This document shows, in pieces, positions 61,001-64,000 of a stretch of DNA of 64,000 nucleotides. Position numbers and translations under genes: made by a program. Location: positions 702,921-766,920 of the forward strand of contig JAAGOF010000046.1 in NCBI GenBank assembly GCA_010645155.1, read 5' to 3'. Source of the DNA: Tigriopus japonicus (taxonomy: Eukaryota; Arthropoda; Copepoda; Harpacticoida; Harpacticidae). The notes below the pieces were generated by a model. The model was not told where the DNA came from and searched no databases. It worked only from the letters and a program-made list of their open reading frames with translations. Numbering within the stretch: the stretch's first letter is position 1; every line of letters begins with the position of its first letter.

Positions 61001-63992
61001 GAAATTGAGAGAGCAGAAGTTCCCGTCGTTAAGCTGAAACGACATGTATTTGAGGAACTTCCTTGTCCAGAAGTGGTGAGATTTAACGCTTTTAAATATA
61101 TATTTTTGTTGGTTTCAACTTATAATTTCCGCATTCTTTAGCCCGAACAGATGAGTGGGGTGTCTGTCTCTGAGCCTTTGGACAAAGGCGATAAAGTCAA
61201 AACTTCCAAGATTATTAAAAAAGTAACCAAAAAAAAGATTCCAAAGGAAAAAGATGAGCCTGACGAAGAACTCCTCAAGACCAAAGAGCCTTTGACTGAG
61301 GACGAAGTTCCGAAGGTTGAACAGCCTTCGACTGAGGACGAAGTTCCAAAGGTTGAACAGCCTTCGACTGAGGACGAAGTTCCGAAGGTTGAACAGCCTT
61401 CGACTGAGGACGAAGTTCCGAAGGTTGAACAGCCTTCGACTGAGGATGAAGTTCCAAAGGCTGAACAGCCTTCGACTGAGGACGAATTTCCAAAGGTTGA
61501 ACAGCCTTCGACTGAGGATGAAGTTCCAAAGGCTGAACAGCCTTCGATTGAGGACGAAGTTCCAAAGGCTGCACAGCCTTTGATTGAGGAAGAAGTTCCA
61601 AAGACCAAGGAGCCTTTGATTGAGGAAAAAATTCCCAAAACTGAAAAGCCTTCGGTTGAAGAAAGGGAACAACCACCACATGTTCCTCCAGAACCAAGAG
61701 AGGATGTTACTCCTAAAATAAAGCCGCAATCTCCCGTGGAAGAGCAAATTTCATCATATCCAGAAGTGGTTGATGTGGCTCTTGAGCCCGAGGAAACTCC
61801 CATGGCTATCAGCAAAAAGCCAGTAAAGCCACTTAAAGCGCTTGAAAAGCCCATAGAATTGAGCGAGATCAAGCTGAAGAAGACCAAACCCATAGAGAAG
61901 CCGCCGATAGAAAAGGTTGAAATTCCCATGAATCTGACTCATCATGTCTTTGAAGAGCTGCCCCTCAAGGAAATGGTAAGTTAAAGTCATATGCATCCTA
62001 ACTCAAAGCTTGAACTAACGATTCTATGACAATTTCAGCCGGAGAAAACGTCAAACGTTTCTTTGGGAGAGCCGATCGAAAAGGACGATAAGGACAAGAA
62101 GGTGAAGGTGATCAAAAAAGTCACCAAAAAGAAAACTCCCAAGGAGAAACAACCTGATAGCCCATCACCCAAAGAAAGTTCACCCAAGCCTGAGCTAACG
62201 AAAGAAGCTCCTTCAGTTGTTGAGGACAAACCAGAGCGAGAGGTTGTCGAAGTGCAAGAAGTGATTCCTGAGGTTGAAAATTTACCCAAAGAGGTTGGAA
62301 AGAAGCCGATCAAGTTGCCTCCTAAAGAGCAACCCATTGAACTTCATGAGATCAAGTTAAGGAAAACTGCTCCTCGTGAAAAACCTAAAGAAGAAAAACT
62401 AGAGATACCTGAAACTAAATTGCGCAGTCACAAATTCGAATCCCTGCCTCTTCTAGAAGCTGTACGTAGATATTCTATAAAGACTTTTTACCGTAGAATC
62501 GAATGTATTTTTCTCGATTTCACACAGGAGGAAAAGGCGACCAACGTGGCCTTGAGTAAACCATTCGATGACGGATCCAAAACCCGAAAAGTGTCTGTCA
62601 CAAAGAAGAAAGTCAAAAAGCCCAAACCGATCGAAGAAACCACGCCCACAGAAGGCCTTGTCAGCCCAATAGTAAGTACCTGCATTCCTGTATGCTCTCG
62701 AGCCCTTCTACAGGGTTGATGAACAAAGTGTAGACCACTTAGGACTTTCATTAATGTTGCATTTGCCTTTCTTTATCAACTTTACAGCTTCAGAACCACC
62801 TTCTTATGGCATATTATTTTTTTTTAAATCTTCTCACTTGGAGCCCTTGGACATTTATTCCTCACAGGGCAAAGGGCACACTTTTTGTTAAAAATGGACT
62901 GTTTAGTACCCCCAGGGTGTCCCACTTTTAAAGATTGACCAAAAACGAAGTTTAGGAGCCTCAAGTAGACATGACACTAGATGTTTATGTACTAAAACCT
63001 CAACGTTTACACTTAGCCCACCAACCCTGCACACTGTATTTTAGCATGGACGACAACCTTATGTTCTTTTTTCCTTCAAATATCAGGAGCCTGATACAAC
63101 TGATCGCCTCGCAGTGGATGAGCCCAAACAAGAATTTGCTCTCAAATCTAGCCACGATCGGCAAGATTATGTTGAGTTGCCTTCGTTTGTGAACTTCCCC
63201 TCTGATCAAGGACTTGCTCCAATAGAGGAGAAAGTTGATGCCATTCCTGAAGAGGCCCATGTTCCACAGTTTAGACCGGAGGTGTCTGAAATCCCAGATA
63301 GCCTTTCTTCGCCATCGGTATCCATTCCCAAGAAACACGTAATGATGCTTGAAACCTACTTGCAAATTTTGAAGACGGTCAGTAAAATCGATGTTATAAA
63401 TGTTTTCAGGCTCTACCAACAGAAGAAGAACAGGATGTTCCTGTAGATGACTTGCAGACGCTACCTGACACCCAAAAACCACTTGAGACGGTGCCCAAGG
63501 TGTCAGAAGAGCCGGCCAGTGTAGCCAGAGCTAAAACAAAAATAACCATTAGCAAGAGAGCACCCGAGGTAACAGGACAACCTCTGGGACTTGACAAACT
63601 AACCGGTTTTTTATCGACATTAACCTTGACCAAATTTTTACATTCACATTTCGACGTATCGACCACCGACTGAATAGGCCTTTCTATTTTCTGACAATGA
63701 ATCCAATGGTGACACTTACTTCAATGCCCTATCTTTTCAACCTCTTCCCACTTTCTCTCTATGTAGCGTGAACCGGTTGTTGAAGAACCGCCGACACCGA
63801 CTCCAGAGGATGACAAACCTCTAGACATTAAAGAAGTGGACGAGATCCCTGACGATCTCTCTGAGGTAAATTGACTCATCGCGATTGTAGCGAAATCTCT
63901 TAGATTCTGACAAAACCAAACCCTTTATTCAGTCTCGTAGCGTGCCTATCGCCATTGTCGACGTGCCCGACGATGAATCGCCGGCCCCTGAG
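33747..63992 (+). CDS. Twitchin/projectin-type giant muscle protein, 3'-partial
   Basis: Forty-four coding exons join in frame to 6,105 residues and run off the window (the last donor is GTTAGT at 63993). The start ATG at 33747 is the first after an in-frame TAA at 33723. Order: Ig1-Ig5 (residues 1 to about 550), a K/E/S/T-rich spring (about 560-2510), Ig6-Ig8 (about 2515-2894), then a PEVK-like spring of repeated exon modules (2895 to at least 6105). Twitchin/projectin is a sarcomeric protein. In arthropod flight or leg muscle its N-terminal Ig and PEVK part spans the I-band and contributes elasticity, while C-terminal FN3, Ig and kinase domains bind the thick filament. Eight Igs before a PEVK region matches insect projectin, and Ig ends such as GESNATISLNF match twitchin. 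The full protein is probably well above the family's usual 8,000-9,000 residues. Kettin/sallimus and obscurin are less likely alternatives. Confidence 0.85.
34066..34521 (+). other. Intron 1 of muscle gene
   Basis: GT-AG intron of 456 bp. A weak tRNA D-arm-like stretch (GATAGAGCGCTTACCTGC at about 34252) occurs, but the rest does not fold as a tRNA. Confidence 0.7.
34522..34543 (+). CDS. Muscle gene exon 2: 22-nt micro-exon
   Basis: Encodes the linker PVDAPTMP between Ig1 and Ig2. It is needed to keep frame: exon 1 ends in phase 1 and exon 3 begins in phase 2, so they cannot join directly. Flanked by ATTTTTCAG and GTAAGT. Confidence 0.75.
34849..35008 (+). CDS. Muscle gene exon 3: first half of Ig2
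   Basis: Begins after GTCTTCAG. Encodes MAPTFAIKPSIQQ, the cysteine strand FHCSIVADP and the tryptophan strand ISWFRNG, ending at KFQ before donor GTGAGG, phase 0. Reading on past the donor loses the Ig pattern and soon stops, which supports the splice. Confidence 0.85.
35009..35852 (+). other. Intron 3 of muscle gene
   Basis: An 844-bp GT-AG intron with no recognisable feature. Confidence 0.75.
35853..35997 (+). CDS. Muscle gene exon 4: second half of Ig2
   Basis: Starts VVTKEVNGYTF and encodes the F-strand DAGKYKVTARNDLGE with the end NATISLNF. This near-consensus twitchin-type ending helps identify the gene. Donor GTAAGT, phase 1. Confidence 0.88.
35998..37610 (+). other. Intron 4 of muscle gene
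   Basis: A 1.6-kb GT-AG intron, the longest near the 5' end apart from any 5'UTR introns. Nothing recognised inside. Such early large introns often hold enhancers, but no motif stands out. Confidence 0.7.
37611..37746 (+). CDS. Muscle gene exon 5: first half of Ig3
   Basis: Encodes a short acidic linker and then VRPTFTGRPVIRQ, the cysteine strand FECKLVGDP and the start of the tryptophan strand EISW. The W codon is split (TG|G) by the intron. Confidence 0.88.
37747..38549 (+). other. Intron 5 of muscle gene
   Basis: An 803-bp GT-AG intron, phase 2, with no recognisable feature. Confidence 0.7.
38550..38743 (+). CDS. Muscle gene exon 6: second half of Ig3
   Basis: Completes the conserved tryptophan, then YHNETKISASRRHKF, the strand DAGTYKAVARSSMGE (alanine where the second cysteine usually sits) and the end HATINLNFEE. 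Phase 1 donor GTAAGA. Confidence 0.88.
38991..39145 (+). CDS. Muscle gene exon 7: first half of Ig4
   Basis: Starts after TTATTTCTAG, restoring frame as E-E-G-F-D-V. Encodes a linker, then PPRFPKKPSIRQ, the cysteine strand MECLLEAHPFPE and ITWYRGEK. A competing acceptor at 38878 reaches an in-frame stop, so this start is preferred. Confidence 0.85.
39213..39384 (+). CDS. Muscle gene exon 8: second half of Ig4
   Basis: Encodes SIKENKRIRYE, the strand RYLLTLTIKNP and DGGMYRCNAFNPCGD, which has the canonical second cysteine, ending ANIDLNF. Phase 1 donor GTAAGT. Confidence 0.88.
39455..39585 (+). CDS. Muscle gene exon 9: linker and start of Ig5
   Basis: A very acidic linker (GDDEEDDQ) precedes LPPTFTEKPRIIPNP and the strand TLVTMKFR. 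The usual first Ig cysteine is missing. Acceptor TCTTTAAAG, donor GTAAAG, phase 0. Confidence 0.83.
39652..39780 (+). CDS. Muscle gene exon 10: middle of Ig5
   Basis: Encodes VKSRPKSEMQWYKGN with the core tryptophan, then KEGSKFRSKY and YEIILEIN. Phase 0 on both sides. Confidence 0.87.
39851..46099 (+). CDS. Muscle gene exon 11: end of Ig5, 2-kb-residue spring, start of Ig6
   Basis: A single 6,249-bp exon of 2,083 codons (residues 522-2604). It finishes Ig5 (ADDGGDYKCIVKNDLGQ, LNLNIE). It then runs for about 1,950 residues through S/T-rich sequence with many basic R/K-x-S-S sites, five 72-77-residue repeats (41516-42560), long K/E/T/V/P-rich stretches, and two short tandem repeats (45071-45195, 45296-45412). 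It ends with the first half of Ig6 (KPQVFTVEDGVKFHMVVRYK). The donor GTTAGC is non-consensus but joins RLEVT to KPSAEDGG of exon 12, exactly completing an Ig fold. Without splicing, the frame continues about 40 residues to a stop at 46217-46219. The low-complexity part is inferred to be a disordered elastic region. Confidence 0.85.
41516..42560 (+). repeat. Five-fold 72-77-residue protein repeat
   Basis: Copies start at 41516, 41732, 41963, 42179 and 42401. Each begins P-E-V-x-x-E-R, continues with SSSGKSVKVVRKVSRTV-like sequence, and ends with VQEVYDDGTP followed by KT and acidic spacer. The protein is much more conserved than the DNA, so the copies are old and under selection. The KVVRKVSRTV core is strongly basic and the VYDDGTP end acidic. 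Confidence 0.9.
45071..45195 (+). repeat. 18-bp tandem repeat coding EPQKKE
   Basis: About seven nearly identical units of GAACCTCAAAAGAAAGAG, in frame. A simple charged P-E-K repeat likely to vary in copy number. Confidence 0.9.
45296..45412 (+). repeat. 18-bp tandem repeat coding EEPQEV
   Basis: About six in-frame units of E-E-P-Q-E-V, purely acidic, directly after the K-rich EPQKKE block. One unit has H for Q. Confidence 0.88.
46100..46714 (+). other. Intron 11 of muscle gene
   Basis: A 615-bp intron from GTTAGC to CGTTTTCAG. The exon 11 frame stays open 117 nt into it and stops with TGA at 46217-46219, so retention would give a shortened protein with half of Ig6. No other feature seen. 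Confidence 0.65.
46715..47329 (+). CDS. Muscle gene exon 12: end of Ig6, Ig7, start of Ig8
   Basis: Begins KPSAEDGGLYQCAIQNNNGE and finishes Ig6 at ANLALNVE. Ig7 follows (residues about 2637-2745): PEVLEQPKMKV, the tryptophan strand TEIKWVKGTE and MGDYQLVATNVKGE; it lacks both usual cysteines. A K-rich linker (VKKKKKKVVKKKKKK) and acidic EEEEDDD lead to PEIVSFLKNL, the start of Ig8. Donor GTGGGT, phase 0. Confidence 0.85.
47392..47555 (+). CDS. Muscle gene exon 13: core of Ig8
   Basis: Encodes ENEHIELQCRLDEEM with the first cysteine, VKWFFNDEELTEGSN with the tryptophan, and TYAKLFIS. Ends in phase 2 before GTAAGA. Confidence 0.85.
47625..47715 (+). CDS. Muscle gene exon 14: end of Ig8
   Basis: Encodes CTVENMGTYKVVFSNAKGE and the end CKVTVKP. 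This is the last Ig domain before the long spring. From this donor (GTAAGT) onward every intron in the window is phase 0. Confidence 0.87.
47940..47954 (+). CDS. Muscle gene exon 15: 15-nt micro-exon
   Basis: Encodes DPKKQ between TGTGTTTCAG and GTAAAT. Phase 0 on both sides, so it can be included or skipped without frame change. Confidence 0.6.
48146..48172 (+). CDS. Muscle gene exon 16: 27-nt micro-exon
   Basis: Encodes ARDESILPN between AAATAACCAG and GTAAGA, phase 0 on both sides. Small and supported only by splice sites and open frame. Confidence 0.55.
48322..48744 (+). CDS. Muscle gene exon 17: first PEVK-like module
   Basis: 141 residues. P/E/K-rich start (EKQPTPPPEPKKEAK), then PFAGMKLRKASQVKRTWDDD and the motif VDLKHHEFEHLP, followed by TTVILSEPIQDEKE and a lysine run. 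The first occurrence of the L-K-x-H-x-F-E-x-x-P motif that recurs through the second spring. Donor GTCAGA is slightly unusual. Confidence 0.83.
48809..48985 (+). CDS. Muscle gene exon 18: acidic P/E/V segment
   Basis: 59 residues, almost only E, P, V, D and A, with tandem-like MVEEPAPEKEP and VVEEPQPVEPEP. PEVK-type composition. Confidence 0.8.
49084..49230 (+). CDS. Muscle gene exon 19
   Basis: 49 residues beginning EVKFKKSVKFDLSPKIKTLG and ending in basic KRVVKVIRKKSKDGL. Phase 0 on both sides. Confidence 0.75.
49300..49398 (+). CDS. Muscle gene exon 20
   Basis: 33 residues, acidic and S/T-rich (STTEETYESTEEQDASG). Donor GTTTAA is weak. Consistent open frame and acceptor CACTAACAG. Confidence 0.65.
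49473..49562 (+). CDS. Muscle gene exon 21
   Basis: 30 residues, very basic (KTQKLIRRLKKITKGLRE). It alternates in charge with the acidic exons on each side. Confidence 0.65.
49625..49690 (+). CDS. Muscle gene exon 22
   Basis: 22 residues, acidic (STEKERVEVEEDGSEPDEVD). Donor GTTCGT, the same type as at exon 31. Confidence 0.62.
49760..49810 (+). CDS. Muscle gene exon 23
   Basis: 17 residues (DLSMEEDAQQEIKDNKE), acidic. Good acceptor TTTCATAG and donor GTGAGA. Followed by the 2.4-kb transposon-bearing intron. Confidence 0.65.
50063..50167 (+). repeat. Left terminal inverted repeat
   Basis: Reverse-complement partner of 51535-51639. Includes a nine-T run and CTTTCCGCTGGGGCCAACTT, present in both arms. 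Confidence 0.88.
50268..50379 (+). repeat. Internal direct repeat B, copy 1
   Basis: Shares CTCCCGGTTTTGGAACAACT and flanking sequence with 51251-51361, about 85 percent alike by eye. It is preceded by block A (50222-50265), which recurs alone at 50758. Confidence 0.8.
51251..51361 (+). repeat. Internal direct repeat B, copy 2
   Basis: Second copy of block B in the same orientation, without block A in front. Confidence 0.8.
51535..51639 (-). repeat. Right terminal inverted repeat
   Basis: Reverse complement of the left arm with about four substitutions over 105 bp. The transcribed pair could form a long hairpin in the pre-mRNA. Confidence 0.88.
52239..54197 (+). CDS. Muscle gene exon 24: six near-identical 84-residue repeats
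   Basis: A 1,959-bp exon, 653 residues (3260-3912), phase 0 on both sides. About 105 residues rich in T, Q, K and N lead into six full 84-residue repeats and part of a seventh, then a short unique end (SFSVEELPSATTERG) before donor GTAAGA. Each unit has two related halves, QGSMPDVEQPEDY-like and QGEMPESETPEDF-like. It lacks the L-K-x-H-x-F-E motif and the K-V-x-K-K runs of neighbouring exons, so it differs in origin or function. The frame joins cleanly to exons 23 and 25. Confidence 0.83.
52554..54107 (+). repeat. 252-bp coding tandem repeat, six copies plus a partial one
   Basis: Copies begin at 52554, 52806, 53058, 53310, 53562 and 53814, with the partial one from 54066. Spacing is exactly 252 bp each time. 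Copies differ at only a handful of bases (for example A/V in DQAGM, ETP/KIP, TTV/TPV), so the DNA itself, not only the protein, is nearly uniform. This implies recent duplication or gene conversion. Confidence 0.95.
54198..55149 (+). other. Intron 24 of muscle gene
   Basis: A 952-bp GT-AG intron with no recognisable feature. Confidence 0.7.
55150..55503 (+). CDS. Muscle gene exon 25: spring module
   Basis: 118 residues. IKLKKSEIVKRSWEDATVE, then VDLRHHLFEEGP and TAIVLSSPLEDIPEP. Close relative of exon 17 (K-x-x-x-V-K-R-x-W then V-D-L-x-H-H). Confidence 0.83.
55566..55850 (+). CDS. Muscle gene exon 26: spring module
   Basis: 95 residues. Basic start (IVKKEKKPPKPNVPQERK), then LQLRKSSITPSTWEETK and VDLLHHEFEIEP. 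Same W-containing submodule as exons 17 and 25. Confidence 0.83.
55851..56462 (+). other. Intron 26 of muscle gene
   Basis: A 612-bp GT-AG intron with no recognisable feature. Confidence 0.7.
56463..56693 (+). CDS. Muscle gene exon 27: spring segment
   Basis: 77 residues. Acidic GEFTSDEEFHTADEESK, basic VRKIKKIVKKRRK, then a serine run with SSSSSDED, which looks like casein-kinase-2-type sites. Donor GTATTA. Confidence 0.78.
56760..56939 (+). CDS. Muscle gene exon 28: spring module
   Basis: 60 residues. GVKLKKLRPKPKALPEED, then FKLKHHEFERAPLNEE at the exon end. From here the motif regularly falls at the 3' end of an exon. Donor GTTAGC. Confidence 0.8.
57002..57130 (+). CDS. Muscle gene exon 29
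   Basis: 43 residues. Starts DEEPSNVSLTESL, the usual module opening, then IKKKTIRKIRTKDDGED. Donor GTAATT. Confidence 0.75.
57191..57325 (+). CDS. Muscle gene exon 30
   Basis: 45 residues. Opening EHEESIAEGILRSD, basic KTIKKKRVLKPGS, acidic end. Phase 0 on both sides. Confidence 0.75.
57392..57658 (+). CDS. Muscle gene exon 31: spring module
   Basis: 89 residues. Basic IRIKRTKVLREDHE, acidic middle, then DEVKLKKTQPRQKPKEPE and VSLKHHQFEALPLDEE. Donor GTTCGA. Confidence 0.8.
57732..58481 (+). CDS. Muscle gene exon 32: double spring module
   Basis: 250 residues containing two full modules. The first ends INLKSHVFEQKPEDE in mid-exon and the second ends ITLKKHEFEQKPEPEG at the donor GTATGT. 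Looks like two ancestral exons fused by loss of an intron. Confidence 0.85.
58537..58875 (+). CDS. Muscle gene exon 33: spring module
   Basis: 113 residues. Opening EELGTDVKMSESED, basic RKQKRTKKVSKVAK, acidic middle, then EVKLKKRAPVQKPKEEP and INLKSHVFEAKPCNEE. A textbook copy of the module. Confidence 0.85.
58947..59336 (+). CDS. Muscle gene exon 34: spring module
   Basis: 130 residues. Opening EEKSTDVKLSQRLEKE, basic ITKKKVIKKKKLKPGS, acidic middle, and VSLKHHALEKKPESES, in which L replaces the motif F. Confidence 0.84.
59406..59738 (+). CDS. Muscle gene exon 35: spring module
   Basis: 111 residues. Opening EELGSEVIVTESQD, basic KKATKKVKKVTKKDK, acidic middle, GEVKLKKREPVQKPKEEP and SNLKHHVFELPIQEEK. 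Confidence 0.85.
59801..60205 (+). CDS. Muscle gene exon 36: spring module
   Basis: 135 residues. Opening PELQTEIILSVPLDDAKD, basic KVTRKVIKKKKPKEK, long acidic middle, and ITLKKHQFEKKPLEEE at the end. Confidence 0.85.
60266..61075 (+). CDS. Muscle gene exon 37: double spring module
   Basis: 270 residues with two modules. The first ends PKLKHHVFEKAPELEN internally, the second VKLKRHVFEELPCPEV at the exon end. Each has its own basic stretch and acidic middle. A second likely exon fusion. Confidence 0.85.
61142..61975 (+). CDS. Muscle gene exon 38: spring module with 12-residue repeats
   Basis: 278 residues. Opening PEQMSGVSVSEPLDKGDK, basic IIKKVTKKKIPKEK, then ten 12-residue repeats, a proline-rich stretch, and SEIKLKKTKPIEKPP with MNLTHHVFEELPLKEM. 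The repeat expands the acidic middle of an otherwise ordinary module. Confidence 0.86.
61295..61654 (+). repeat. 36-bp coding tandem repeat (TEDEVPKVEQPS)
   Basis: About ten 12-residue units. The first seven or eight are nearly identical in DNA (GAGGACGAAGTTCCGAAGGT pattern); the last ones diverge. Good candidate for copy-number variation. Confidence 0.92.
62039..62461 (+). CDS. Muscle gene exon 39: spring module
   Basis: 141 residues. Opening PEKTSNVSLGEPIEKDDK, basic VIKKVTKKKTPKEK, acidic middle, HEIKLRKTAPREKPKEE and TKLRSHKFESLPLLEA. The last clear L-K-x-H-x-F-E motif in the window. Confidence 0.85.
62528..62671 (+). CDS. Muscle gene exon 40: half module
   Basis: 48 residues. Module opening EEKATNVALSKPFDDGSK and basic SVTKKKVKKPKP, but it ends LVSPI without the H-x-F-E part. 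Donor GTAAGT. Confidence 0.8.
62672..63086 (+). other. Intron 40 of muscle gene
   Basis: A 415-bp GT-AG intron with no recognisable feature. Confidence 0.7.
63087..63338 (+). CDS. Muscle gene exon 41: non-module spring segment
   Basis: 84 residues, acidic and more varied than the modules (YVELPSFVNFPSDQG, EISEIP-like stretches). Two phase-0 donors are possible: GTAATG at 63339 (used here) or GTATCC at 63318, which would remove VSIPKKH. Confidence 0.68.
63410..63568 (+). CDS. Muscle gene exon 42
   Basis: 53 residues. Acidic ALPTEEEQDVPVDD, then basic ARAKTKITISKRAPE. Acceptor ATGTTTTCAG, donor GTAACA. Confidence 0.72.
63767..63865 (+). CDS. Muscle gene exon 43
   Basis: 33 residues, P/E/D-rich (EPVVEEPPTPTPEDDKP). 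Acceptor TCTATGTAG, donor GTAAAT. Confidence 0.72.
63933..63992 (+). CDS. Muscle gene exon 44, last in window
   Basis: 20 residues (SRSVPIAIVDVPDDESPAPE). Acceptor TTTATTCAG, donor GTTAGT at 63993. The gene continues beyond the window. Confidence 0.68.
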
Positions 63993-64000
63993 GTTAGTAA

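Noticed and set aside
61138..61929. Long minus-strand open frame rich in serine and glycine
   Set aside because: It is the antisense shadow of the 36-bp repeat in exon 38. Similar shadows lie opposite exons 11 and 24.
63318..63338. Alternative exon 41 donor at 63318
   Set aside because: GTATCC is also in phase 0 and possible; GTAATG at 63339 was preferred, but the choice is not secure.

Overview
This is animal nuclear DNA. Genes are split by GT-AG introns, no bacterial operons are visible, and the DNA is moderately AT-rich. Two protein-coding genes on the + strand can be reconstructed, and both point to an arthropod or close ecdysozoan relative: a receptor of the neuropeptide F / neuropeptide Y type, and a giant twitchin/projectin-type muscle protein. 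A crustacean such as a copepod would fit, but that is a guess from general impression and not from a diagnostic sequence.

Layout. Positions 1-10504 show no gene I can support. Positions 10505-21205 hold the last three coding exons of the receptor (444 residues, TM1 to TM7 and the C-tail). Its N-terminal exon was not found. Receptor intron 1 carries a 1,076-bp non-autonomous hAT transposon with perfect 8-bp target-site duplications. Positions 21206-33746 are intergenic and hold at least two tRNA-derived SINE-like elements plus a more decayed tRNA-like copy. From 33747 to the window end lies the 5' part of the giant muscle gene, which continues beyond position 64000.

The muscle gene was rebuilt as 44 coding exons (18,315 nt, 6,105 residues so far) that keep one open frame through every junction. 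Order: Ig1-Ig5; a 6.2-kb exon carrying about 2,000 residues of K/E/S/T/P-rich spring-like sequence with a five-fold 72-77-residue repeat; Ig6-Ig8; then a very long second spring made of more than 25 small exons, all cut in phase 0. Most of these exons carry a module ending in a motif close to L-K-x-H-x-F-E-x-x-P. Eight N-terminal Ig domains followed by a PEVK-like region is the known layout of arthropod projectin. The Ig ends with N-A-x-I-x-L-N-F signatures match twitchin/projectin rather than kettin or obscurin. The rest of the molecule (further Ig, FN3 and kinase domains) would lie past the window.

The most striking parts are inside the muscle gene: a 1,959-bp exon with six near-identical 252-bp tandem repeats, placed directly after an intron invaded by a 1.58-kb element with 105-bp terminal inverted repeats; the giant exon splitting Ig5 from Ig6; the exon-equals-module layout of the second spring; and three micro-exons of 15, 22 and 27 nt. 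All domain, family and transposon assignments come from reading the sequence and general knowledge of the families. No database search was possible.
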